From: Acanthosepion esculentum
Lineage: Eukaryota; Mollusca; Cephalopoda; Sepiida; Sepiidae
Length of the DNA stretch: 64,000 nucleotides
Assembly (NCBI GenBank): GCA_964036315.1
Contig: OZ038500.1
Coordinates: 55,006,925-55,070,924 of the forward strand
Direction of reading: 5' to 3'
Shown: piece after piece, positions 11,151 to 21,820 of the stretch
How positions within the stretch are numbered: position 1 is the stretch's first letter
Layout: every line of letters starts with the position of its first letter
Notes under the pieces: model-generated
Seen by the model: only the letters and a program-made list of their open reading frames with translations
Told to the model about the DNA's origin: nothing
The model's database searches: none
Program-made: the position numbers and the translations under genes

Positions 11151-11212
11151 ATTGCACATTGAGTGCTGATGTATTTATAATAGTGCTCGGTTTAATATAA
11201 CAGAGCTATTAA

Positions 11213-11261
11213 GTATATATATATATTAATAAATATACATATTATCCCTCACTGTGAGGGA

Positions 11262-11336
<75 letters not shown>
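11213..11336. repeat. (TA)n cluster
   Basis: Short TA tract near 11213-11226, an AT-rich segment, CCCTCACTGTGAGGG (short perfect palindrome), then (TA)n 11263-11336. Confidence 0.9.
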
Positions 11337-11338
<2 letters not shown>

Positions 11339-11541
11339 GTCGAATAGAAATATTTATTCTGTGTCTTTTCTTTTGAATTCTTACTTCGTCACGAGAAACT
11401 GCAGCTTAGCTAATAAACGTACTAATAATTTATTACTTAAGCATATAAATACACACACAGACCCCCTCCATATAAATCGATGATCATAACAATTAGGAGT
11501 GTTATGGTTCAATAGTGACAACAAAGTGTCAAGTAGTTGAA

Positions 11542-11544
<3 letters not shown>

Positions 11545-11594
<50 letters not shown>

Positions 11595-11621
11595 CTGTCT
11601 GTTCATTATCTATCTATCTAT
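11545..11621. repeat. (TATC)n
   Basis: Tetranucleotide array with one interruption. Confidence 0.95.
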
Positions 11622-12344
11622 TTTCGTTTTTGTTTGTTTCTCTTTTTTTCATTGATTTATTCAATCAATCAATTATCTATTTAAACAATTCGACCTTCAC
11701 TGAAAGAAACAAATTATCCCCCGATCACTCTCTGGACAGAATTTGCTCTCACCCCCTAACTCTCTAACTGTCGGTCGTATTCAAATAGCGCAATTTTAAA
11801 AGAAGATGAAGCGGATAAAACTTGAATCATTAATCCTAATCACAAATGGCAACGCTCTTCGATCCAACTGAAATATCTTCAGGAACATCATTGGCTAATT
11901 ACGGGAACAGGAAAACTTTATTTGGTCTCGTACGATGTCAGCGTGAAGATTTATTTTGACCCTTTCCTTTTATCATGACACCTTACTCGACAGAATGGGC
12001 TCTCATTATATCGCCACAAGATGCTAAGCATCTTACAAAAATATATTTATAAAAAATCAAAGTAAAATTAGACAGGGATCATCATACAGCTGAGGAAGGG
12101 CTAAATCAAATTGATTATTCTGCTAATTAACGAAATACTGAAAAGGTTCTGCCACAAAATTAGACTCTTGGTTTGTTGATATTAGAATTGTGTGCAGGCT
12201 ACAAAGGGTACTCATGAAATGTTGGTTTTTATGTTAAACTGGGATCACATCGCCCGTATGAAAATGAATTCAGTAGATTTTTAAATCACTTCACCCTAAG
12301 CAAATATCCTGGGTAAGACGTTAAACTATATCCACGTCCTGGGT
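11622..12344. other. No gene recognised
   Basis: Mixed sequence. CCTGGGTAAGACG is duplicated about 30 bp apart near 12307-12352, just before the U1 repeat. Confidence 0.5.
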
Positions 12345-12660
12345 AAGACGATAAACTACGTCCAGCAGCAAGGCCTCTGATCAGGAGGTATTGAGGAGCG
12401 TGGAGCCGCCTCTTAATTGCTGGTGTTCCCAGGTCCACCCTGACTCAGGGTGGTAGCAGCTGTTAGGCTCCCAGCTATGGGCAAATAGTTAACTATTAAC
12501 AGCAATACTTTTTTGAAAATAATTATTACCAGCAATACAATTTTGAAGGAAAAATATTACCAGAAACAGATTTTTGACAAAATGAAATATAACCAGCAAT
12601 AAAAATTTTGTCGGCATTAAAATAACCCATTGAGGTTGATATGCGGTAAAAAAAAACCAA
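12345..12660 (+). repeat. Unclassified dispersed repeat U1, copy 2
   Basis: Same block order as 1355-1650: CGATAAACTACGTCCA, AAGGCCTCTGATCAGGAGG, TCCACCCTGACTCAGGGTGG, then TTACCAGCAATA-type short repeats and CCCATTGAGGTTGATATGCG. Confidence 0.7.
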
Positions 12661-13250
12661 ACCCTAAGCAAAGTCGACAATACCACTCGAACGCATGGGG
12701 TTACTGGGAGTGAAAGAGAATGAGAAAACTTTAATAAGGTGAAGTGAGAAGAAAGGCCAATAAAAAACAGAAACCAGGATGACAGAAGATGGCGTTTCAG
12801 TTGCATTTAATTTTTTGAAGATTGTAGGTGGCACAGAAGCAAGAAATTGGAAAGGTGTTCCAAAAGCGAGAAGTGCGATTATATAAAACATAAGAATAGA
12901 AGAGACGGTTAAATATAGCTAGTTCAACAATAAAACGGTGAGACCTAATTGCCAATCTAGTACGTTTAAATTCATACAGTCGAGTGACCAAGGAGGAAAG
13001 CTCACCAGAACAATTGCCATGAAAATATTTGTGGAAATGACACAGGGAACCCATGTCACGTCGGTGCGAAAGGGACTGAAGTCAAAGTACCAGTTCAAGA
13101 TAATTTGCATTACCGACCCTTCTGTGAATTTTGTCAAGAATCTCGAGATATATAGTAGGAGCAACAGACCAGATATAGCAACAATATTCAGTACACGGAT
13201 AAATGGTAGATCTATAAATGTTAAATAATAGTTTAGAAAATTATTAATTT
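12661..13250 (-). mobile_element. LINE RT C-terminal region, longest copy of this family
   Basis: The minus strand preserves, across frameshifts, YCCYIWSVAPTIYLEILDKI, then SLCHFHKYFHGNCSGELSSL, FKRTRLAIRSHRFIVELA, TSRFWNTFPISCF and YNLQKIKCN. This is the order expected from the RT thumb to the C-terminus of a CR1/Jockey/L2-type LINE. The catalytic palm is not included. It ends near GCTTAGGGTTTGG, and U1 copy 2 lies immediately beyond the 3' end. Confidence 0.75.
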
Positions 13251-13715
13251 TTAGAGGAAATGTATCTGCTCCGATTTCCTGAGGTTGACCATGGGGTCAG
13301 ATGCAAGCCATAATATGGGAAGTCGATTTTGATTGGCTGAGCTAGCGTGAGAAAGGATATAGGAGAAAGGTTTCACAAGTCGAGTCTTAATCGTCAAGCA
13401 ATGCAGACGTGTTCTCTTTCGTGTCCGAAACGGCTCCCCAGTGAGGGGGACCACCCACTGTACAGTTAGTACATGTCGACGTAAATAAGAATAGTTAAAA
13501 TTCTCTGTGTTGAAGTTCTTTCATCTCTGGGCCCAAAACATCTAGCGATCACCGGCCGAAAGAGAAGATGCAACATTTTATCGAATTGGCGCCGTTGACC
13601 TCACAGCATGAGGGGGTTATATCACATATATGCGCAATATTTTAGAAAATTATTAATTTTTAGAGGATTTTCTGAGGTTGACCATGGGGTCAGATGCAAG
13701 CCATAATATGGGAAG
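13232..13715. repeat. Direct repeat pair around an LTR-like segment
   Basis: About 80 bp (TTTAGAAAATTATTAATTTT to AAGCCATAATATGGGAAG) occurs at 13232-13320 and again at 13639-13715. The 320 bp between holds CTGGGCCCAAAACATCTAGC, then near 13587 TTGGCGCCGTTGACC, which resembles a tRNA primer-binding site following an LTR. It may be an LTR-element remnant or a plain duplication. Confidence 0.35.
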
Positions 13716-13789
13716 ACGAGGATGTGTCTTCTCACGGATTTATTTAACGCTTGCAGTGAAGCGATCCTGAGGGAATTATAAGTTTTATT

Positions 13790-14560
13790 CGGATTCTTTA
13801 TTGGCGGACAAGATACGCAGACGACTTTTGATAGCAGACGCAGAGAGAAAACTACAGGAATTTCTAGAGAAGGTGATAAAGGAAAGGTGTGAAGAAAGGA
13901 TTAGACATCAGTTTGTAAGAAGATTGTTAGCAAGAGAAAAATCCAAAGGTGCGAACTAAGAATTTGGGGTACGAAAATCAGGTAAGAGGGAAAATTTAAA
14001 TACCTAGGAAGGGTTTTAATAGTGAACGTATAAAATGACACCGAAATCCGAATACGGATAGCGAAAGATGCCTTACAAAATCAGAGCAAAATGTTAAGAA
14101 ACTGTGCAATTTCGTTGGATGTAAAGAAAAGAGTACTGAACTGTTACGTAATATCGGTTCTCCTATACGGCAGTGAATGCCGGACAGTCGCCACACAGAG
14201 TAAAAAGAGACCGGAGGTAACAGAAACGTGGTTCTACTGAAGGGTGCTGAGAATATCATGACGCGTGCGTAACGAGGAAGTTTTAAGGACAATGGAAACA
14301 AAATGGAACTTCTACTTGCAATCAGAAAAAGTTAATTGAAATTTCTAGGGCAATTAATGAGGAAAGAGGGCTTAGGAAATTTGACACTCACGGGACATAC
14401 TGAAAGAAGGAGGAACAGAAAAATGCTGAGAATAACCTACCTGTCGTGTGTAAATGATTGGCAGAAGAGAGATTAGGAGGAACAACTGAAAGATAAAGGA
14501 GCTACAAAGGCTAGAAAGTTGTGGAGAGCTATGATCTCCCACTTCCTGAAGGGACATGGC
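13790..14560 (+). mobile_element. RTE-like LINE reverse transcriptase relic with YADD
   Basis: The catalytic RYADDF box is at 13811-13828 in one frame and is followed at once by a stop. Further blocks in shifted frames are KYLGRVL near 14000, DTEIRIRIAKDA, and DVKKRVLNCYVISVLLYGSE at about 14119-14181, then ETWFY and RNEEVLRTMETKWN. Block order and wording fit RTE-type endonuclease/RT proteins. The endonuclease and the N-terminal half of the RT are missing. At least two frameshifts and stops make it non-functional. Related 3' pieces are at 43605-43800 and 55100-55350. Confidence 0.75.
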
Positions 14561-14611
14561 CCATGGAAGAAGAAAAAGAAATGGTATAAGAAGTAAAATC
14601 TCTTAAGGATA

Positions 14612-14658
<47 letters not shown>

Positions 14659-14697
14659 CTGCACTCTCGTTTCTCTACTTACCTATCTATCCTAGTT

Positions 14698-14744
<47 letters not shown>

Positions 14745-14757
14745 CAGTCTGTTCCTG

Positions 14758-14822
<65 letters not shown>

Positions 14823-14861
14823 CTGCACTCTCGTTTCTCTACTTACCTATCTATCCTAGTT

Positions 14862-14900
<39 letters not shown>

Positions 14901-14913
14901 CAGTCTGTTCCTG

Positions 14914-14958
<45 letters not shown>

Positions 14959-14997
14959 CTGCACTCTCGTTTCTCTACTTACCTATCTATCCTAGTT

Positions 14998-15044
<47 letters not shown>

Positions 15045-15057
15045 CAGTCTGTTCCTG

Positions 15058-15107
<50 letters not shown>

Positions 15108-15123
15108 TTATCTATCTATCTAT
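14612..15123. repeat. Composite (TATC)n/(TTTC)n higher-order array
   Basis: Three tandem units of about 135-165 bp. Each has a (TATC)n run, the fixed linker CTGCACTCTCGTTTCTCTAC plus TTACCTATCTATCCTAG, a (TTTC)n run and the linker TCAGTCTGTTCCTGA. Linkers are identical while microsatellite lengths vary. Confidence 0.95.
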
Positions 15124-15480
15124 GTTTGCAATTTGATTTCTGGACAGAAGGGTAAGAGACCTGGCCTCATAAAGAGGCCATATTCCGAGTGGATGCATAC
15201 AGACTCGGGTATAAACCTGGCATATATCCACCTTTTTAACGAGAGCAAACAGGACGTCTGTATAAATTTTGACCATCTCGTCTTGAAGAAGGATAACTAT
15301 ATATGAGGAGGATTGTTTTAGCGACATCCTAGCATACTGTGCAACATTTCTGTTACGGTTATTATTATCAAGGTTGCTGTTGTTGTTGTTGTTTACTTCA
15401 CTAGAAATAATTCAAAGGTGACAAACAATATGAGTTTCGCTCATCTAGTTCCGCTGCTGATGTTTTGTCATTACCCACAG
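15124..15480. other. No gene recognised
   Basis: Unique-looking sequence between the tetranucleotide array and the RT relic. Confidence 0.5.
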
Positions 15481-16251
15481 CATAAGTGAAACGCTTGATG
15501 ATAGCTTGGTCACTAGGGCCATTGTCTTGGATATCTCAGAGGCTATGGCATCTCTGGAAAAAGTCCTTTCTTTCAGGCAGATCTAGAAAAATTGTTGTGA
15601 ATGGCCAATTTTCTGAAGCTCATGTGATCAACGACGGCGTTCTTCAAGCTTCTCTCTTTGGCCTTACCTTTTTTTTTTAATTAAGGATGTGCCTAGGGAC
15701 TTTCGCAGATCCTTAGCAAACAGCTATACCAATGATACCAATTCGTGGAAGCCTTTCCAAAAATGAAGATGATCCGATCCTTGAAACTGATCTCTCTTCA
15801 AACCTATTTCAATAGGTAGTTAGATATCTTGTAACAATATCACAGAACCGAAGCTGCTATCAGTTCATTATGGCCAATCAGATCCTGAGATCTCTCCAGT
15901 CACCATGAATTGCGTCAATTCTAACAATTCTATCATGCTTTATCTCTACAAGAGTTAGATTAGACCAAAAATGGTGTATTACTGCTATATCTGGGAAAGT
16001 ACTATTTCGGCTTATTCTATCACTTCATCAAATACCTGACTCCTCCTGACATGCTCTACCTTTAAAATTTAGACCAAAAATGAAATGCTATATCTGGGCC
16101 GCATCTGTTTCGACTCATTCTGTCGTTCCAGAAACTATCTGACTCCTTCTGTCATACATTATCTTTACAAGAGACAGATTAGACCAAAAATGAAATATTG
16201 CTGCTATATCTGGGCTGCATCTGTTTCGATTCATTCTGTCGTTCCAGAAAC
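15481..16251 (+). mobile_element. LINE reverse transcriptase relic at satellite edge
   Basis: Plus-strand RT palm fragment: SFLSGRSRKIVVNGQFSEAH, then INDGVLQASLFG (degenerate 'GVPQGSxLGP'), then DVPRDF and YTND at 15725-15736 where YADD is expected, so the catalytic Asp pair is damaged. Next comes the IRPKMKYCCYIWAAS block, which is present three times at a spacing of about 110 bp (GACCAAAAATG at 15963, 16072 and 16182). The third copy runs straight into the 147-bp satellite at about 16252. It is the same broad LINE type as the minus-strand tails elsewhere. Confidence 0.75.
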
Positions 16252-16727
16252 TCACGTTTTCTTTTTACCTCTCTTCACTTCTTGCAGTTCCTCTCCCTTC
16301 TTCTCTTCTTTCTTCTTTTTACGCTTCATCATTTTGGCCTTTGTCTTTCTTATACTTTTTACCATTTTTTCATCTTCAATCCTCACCACGAACTCTTTCA
16401 TGTTTTCTTCTTACCTCTCTTCACTTCTTGCAGTTCCTCTCCCTTCTTCGGTTCTTTCTTCTTTTTACGCTTCATCATTTTGGCCTTTGTTCTTTCTTAT
16501 ACTTTTTACCATTTTTTCATCTTCAATACTCACCACGAACACTTTCACGTTTTCTTTTTACCTCTCTTCACTTCTTGCAGTTCATCTACCTTCTTCTCTT
16601 CTTTCTTCTTTTTACGCTTCATCATTTTGGCCTTTGTTCTTTCTTATACTTTTTACCATTTTTTCATCTTCAATCCTCAACACGAACTCTTTCACGTTTT
16701 CTTTTTACCTCTCTTCACTTCTTGCAG

Positions 16728-18785
16728 TTCCTCTCTCTTTTTCTCTTCTTTCTTCTTTTTACGCTTCATCATTTTGGCCTTTCTTCTTTCTTATACTTTT
16801 TTACCATTTTTTCATCTTCAATCCTCACCACGAACTCTTTCACGTTTTGTTTTACCTCTCTTCACTTCTTGCAGTTCATCTCCCTTCTTCTCTTCTTTCT
16901 TCTTTTTACGCTTCATCATTTTGGCCTTTGTTCTTTCTTATACTTTTTACCATTTTTTCATCTTCAATCCTCAACACGAACTCTTTCACGTTTTCTTTTT
17001 ACCTCTCTTCATTTCTTGCAGTTCCTCTCCCTTCTTCGGTTCTTTCTTCTTTTTACGCTTCATCATTTTGGCCTTTGTTCTTTCTTATACTTTTTACCAT
17101 TTTTTCATCTTCAATACACACCACGAACACTTTCACGTTTTCTTTTTACCTCTCTTCACTTCTTGCAGTTCATCTCCCTTCTTCTCTTCTTTCTTCTTTT
17201 TACGCTTCATCATTTTGGCCTTTGTTCTTTCTTATACTTTTTACCATTTTTTCATCTTCAATACTCACCACGAACTCTTTCACGTTTTCTTTTTACCTCT
17301 CTTCACTTCTTGCAGTTCCTCTCCCTTCTTCGGTTCTTTCTTCTTTTTACGCTTCATCATTTTGGCCTTTGTTCTTTCTTATACTTTTTACCATTTTTTC
17401 ATCTTCAATCCTCACCACGAACACTTTCATGTTTTCTTTTTACCTCTCTTCACTTCTTGCAGTTCCTCTCCCTTCTTCTCTTCTTTCTTCTTTTTACGCT
17501 TCATCATTTTGGCCTTTGTTCTTTCTTATACTTTTTTACCATTTTTTCATCTTCAATCCTCACCACGAACTCTTTCACGTTTTCTTTTACCTCTCTTCAC
17601 TTCTTGCAGTTCCTCTCCCTTCTTCTCTTCTTTCTTCTTTTTACGGTTCATCATTTTGGCCTTTGTTCTTTCTTATACTTTTTACCATTTTTTCATCTTC
17701 AATCCTCAACACGAACTCTTTCACGTTTTCTTTTTACCTCTCTTCACTTCTTGCAGTTCCTCTCTCTTTTTCTCTTCTTTCTTCTTTTTACGCTTAATCA
17801 TTTTGGCCTTTCTTCTTTCTTATACTTTTTTACCATTTTTTCATCTTCAATCCTCACCACGAACTCTTTCACGTTTTGTTTTACCTCTCTTCACTTCTTG
17901 CAGTTCATCTCCCTTCTTCTCTTCTTTCTTCTTTTTACGCTTCATCATTTTGGCCTTTGTTCTTTCTTATACTTTTTACCATTTTTTCATCTTCAATCCT
18001 CAACACGAACTCTTTCACGTTTTCTTTTTACCTCTCTTCACTTCTTGCAGTTCCTCTCCCTTCTTCGGTTCTTTCTTCTTTTTACGCTTCATCATTTTGG
18101 CCTTTGTTCGTTCTTATACTTTTTACCATTTTTTTATCTTCAATACACACCACGAACACTTTCACGTTTCCTTTTTACCTCTCTTCACTTCTTGCAGTTC
18201 ATCTCCCTTCTTCTCTTCTTTCTTCTTTTTACGCTTCATCATTTTGGCCTTTGTTCTTTCTTATACTTTTTACCATTTTTTCATCTTCAATCCTCAACAC
18301 GAACTCTTTCACGTTTTCTTTTTACCTCTCTTCACTTCTTGCAGTTCCTCTCCCTTCTTCGGTTCTTTCTTCTTTTTACGCTTCATCATTTTGGCCTTTG
18401 TTCTTTCTTATACTTTTTACCATTTTTTCATCTTCAATACACATCACGAACACTTTCACGTTTTCTTTTTACCTCTCTTCACTTCTTGCAGTTCCTCTCC
18501 CTTCTTCGGTTCTTTCTTCTTTTTACGCTTCATCATTTTGGCCTTTGTTCTTTCTTATACTTTTTACCATTTTTTCATCTTCAATCCTCACCACGAACAC
18601 TTTCACGTTTTCTTTTTACCTCTCTTCACTTCTTGCAGTTCCTCTCCCTTCTTCTCTTCTTTCTTCTTTTTACGCTTCATCATTTTGGCCTTTCTTCTTT
18701 CTTATACTTTTTTACCATTTTTTCATCTTCAATACTCACCACGAACTCTTTCACGTTTTCTTTTTACCTCTCTTCACTTCTTGCA
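16728..18785 (+). repeat. 7-monomer higher-order unit (1029 bp), two occurrences
   Basis: The monomer series starting with the TTCCTCTCTCTTTTTCTC variant after position 16727 restarts after 17756, exactly 1029 bp (7 x 147) later. The same order of private variants follows (CTTTCTTCTTTC, CACGTTTTGTTTTACC, CCTCAACACG, TTCGGTT, ACACACCACGAACAC). Confidence 0.8.
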
Positions 18786-19374
18786 GTTCCTCTCCCTTCT
18801 TCGGTTCTTTCTTCTTTTTACGCTTCATCATTTTGGCCTTTGTTCTTTCTTATACTTTTTACCATTTTTTCATCTTCAATCCTCACCACGAACACTTTCA
18901 CGTTTTCTTTTTACCTCTCTTCACTTCTTGCAGTTCCTCTCCCTTCTTCTCTTCTTTCTTCTTTTTACGCTTCATCATTTTGGCCTTTCTTCTTTCTTAT
19001 ACTTTTTTACCATTTTTTCATCTTCAATCCTCACCACGAACTCTTTCACGTTTTCTTTTACCTCTCTTCACTTCTTGCAGTTCCTCTCCCTTCTTCTCTT
19101 CTTTCTTCTTTTTACGCTTCATCATTTTGGCCTTTGTTCTTTCTTATACTTTTTACCATTTTTTCATCTTCAATCCTCAACACGAACTCTTTCACGTTTT
19201 CTTTTTACCTCTCTTCACTTCTTGCAGTTCCTCTCTCTTTTTCTCTTCTTTCTTCTTTTTACGCTTCATCATTTTGGCCTTTCTTCTTTCTTATACTTTT
19301 TTACCATTTTTTCATCTTCAATCCTCACCACGAACTCTTTCACGTTTTCTTTTACCTCTCTTCACTTCTTGCAG

Positions 19375-20550
19375 TTCATCTACCTTCTTCTCTTCTTTCT
19401 TCTTTTTACGCTTCATCATTTTGGCCTTTGTTCTTTCTTATACTTTTTACCATTTTTTCATCTTCAATACTCACCACGAACACTTTCACGTTTTCTTTTT
19501 ACCTCTCTTCACTTCTTGCAGTTCATCTACCTTCTTCTCTTCTTTCTTCTTTTTACGCTTCATCATTTTGGCCTTTGTTCTTTCTTATACTTTTTACCAT
19601 TTTTTCATCTTCAATCCTCAACACGAACTCTTTCACGTTTTCTTTTTACCTCTCTTCACTTCTTGCAGTTCCTCTCTCTTTTTCTCTTCTTTCTTCTTTT
19701 TACGCTTCATCATTTTGGCCTTTCTTCTTTCTTATACTTTTTTACCATTTTTTCATCTTCAATCCTCACCACGAACTCTTTCACGTTTTCTTTTACCTCT
19801 CTTCACTTCTTGCAGTTCATCTCCCTTCTTCTCTTCTTTCTTCTTTTTACGCTTCATCATTTTGGCCTTTCTTCTTTCTTATACTTTTTTACCATTTTTT
19901 CATCTTCAATCCTCACCACGAACTCTTTCACGTTTTCTTTTACCTCTCTTCACTTCTTGCAGTTCATCTACCTTCTTCTCTTCTTTCTTCTTTTTACGCT
20001 TCATCATTTTGGCCTTTGTTCTTTCTTATACTTTTTACCATTTTTTCATCTTCAATACTCACCACGAACACTTTCACGTTTTCTTTTTACCTCTCTTCAC
20101 TTCTTGCAGTTCATCTACCTTCTTCTCTTCTTTCTTCTTTTTACGCTTCATCATTTTGGCCTTTGTTCTTTCTTATACTTTTTACCATTTTTTCATCTTC
20201 AATCCTCAACACGAACTCTTTCACGTTTTCTTTTTACCTCTCTTCACTTCTTGCAGTTCCTCTCTCTTTTTCTCTTCTTTCTTCTTTTTACGCTTCATCA
20301 TTTTGGCCTTTCTTCTTTCTTATACTTTTTTACCATTTTTTCATCTTCAATCCTCACCACGAACTCTTTCACGTTTTCTTTTACCTCTCTTCACTTCTTG
20401 CAGTTCATCTCCCTTCTTCTCTTCTTTCTTCTTTTTACGCTTCATCATTTTGGCCTTTCTTCTTTCTTATACTTTTTTACCATTTTTTCATCTTCAATCC
20501 TCACCACGAACTCTTTCACGTTTTCTTTTACCTCTCTTCACTTCTTGCAG
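19375..20550 (+). repeat. 4-monomer higher-order unit (588 bp), tandem pair
   Basis: Monomer variants in 19375-19962 recur in the same order in 19963-20550: two CATCTACC copies, one CTCTCTTTTTC copy, one CATCTCCC copy. The offset is 588 bp. Confidence 0.8.
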
Positions 20551-21820
20551 TTCCTCTCCCTTCTTCTCTTCTTTCTTCTTTTTACGCTTCATCATTTTGG
20601 CCTTTCTTCTTTCTTATACTTTTTTACCATTTTTTCATCTTCAATCCTCACCACGAACTCTTTCACGTTTTCTTTTACCTCTCTTCACTTCTTGCAGTTC
20701 ATCTCCCTTCTTCTCTTCTTTCTTCTTTTTACGCTTCATCATTTTGGCCTTTCTTCTTTCTTATACTTTTTTACCATTTTTTCATCTTCAATCCTCACCA
20801 CGGACTCTTTCACGTTTTCTTTTACCTCTCTTCACTTCTTGCAGTTCATCTCCCTTCTTCTCTTCTTTCTTCTTTTTACGCTTCATCATTTTGGCCTTTG
20901 TCTTTCTTATACTTTTTACCATTTTTGCATCTTCAATCCTCACCACGAACTCTTTCATGTTTTCTTTTTACCTCTCTTCACTTCTTGCAGTTCCTCTCCC
21001 TTCTTCGCTTCTTTCTTCTTTTTACGCTTCATCATTTTGGCCTTTGTTCTTTCGTTTACTTTTTACCATTTTTTCATCTTCAATACTCACCAGGAACTCT
21101 TTCACGTTTTCTTTTTACCTCTCTTCACTTCTTGCAGTTCCTCTCCCTTCTTCGCTTCTTTCTTCTTTTTACGCTTCATCATTTTGGCCTTTGTTCTTTC
21201 GTTTACTTTTTACCATTTTTTCATCTTCAATACTCACCAGGAACTCTTTCACGTTTTCTTTTTACCTCTCTTCACTTCTTGCAGTTCCACTCCCTTCTTC
21301 GCTTCTTTCTTCTTTTTACGCTTCATCATTTTGGCCTTTGTTCTTTCGTTTACTTTTTACCATTTTTTCATCTTCAATACTCACCAGGAACTCTTTCACG
21401 TTTTCTTTTTACCTCTCTTCACTTCTTGCAGTTCCTCTCCCTTCTTCGCTTCTTTCTTCTTTTTACGCTTCATCATTTTGGCCTTTGTTCTTTCGTTTAC
21501 TTTTTACCATTTTTTCATCTTCAATACTCACCAGGAACTCTTTCACGTTTTCTTTTTACCTCTCTTCACTTCTTGCAGTTCCTCTCCCTTCTTCGCTTCT
21601 TTCTTCTTTTTACGCTTCATCATTTTGGCCTTTGTTCTTTCGTTTACTTTTACCATTTTTGCATCTTCAATCCTCACCACGAACTCTTTCATGTTTTCTT
21701 TTTACCTCTCTTCACTTCTTGCAGTTCCTCTCCCTTCTTCGCTTCTTTCTTCTTTTTACGCTTCATCATTTTGGCCTTTGTTCTTTCGTTTACTTTTTAC
21801 CATTTTTTCATCTTCAATAC

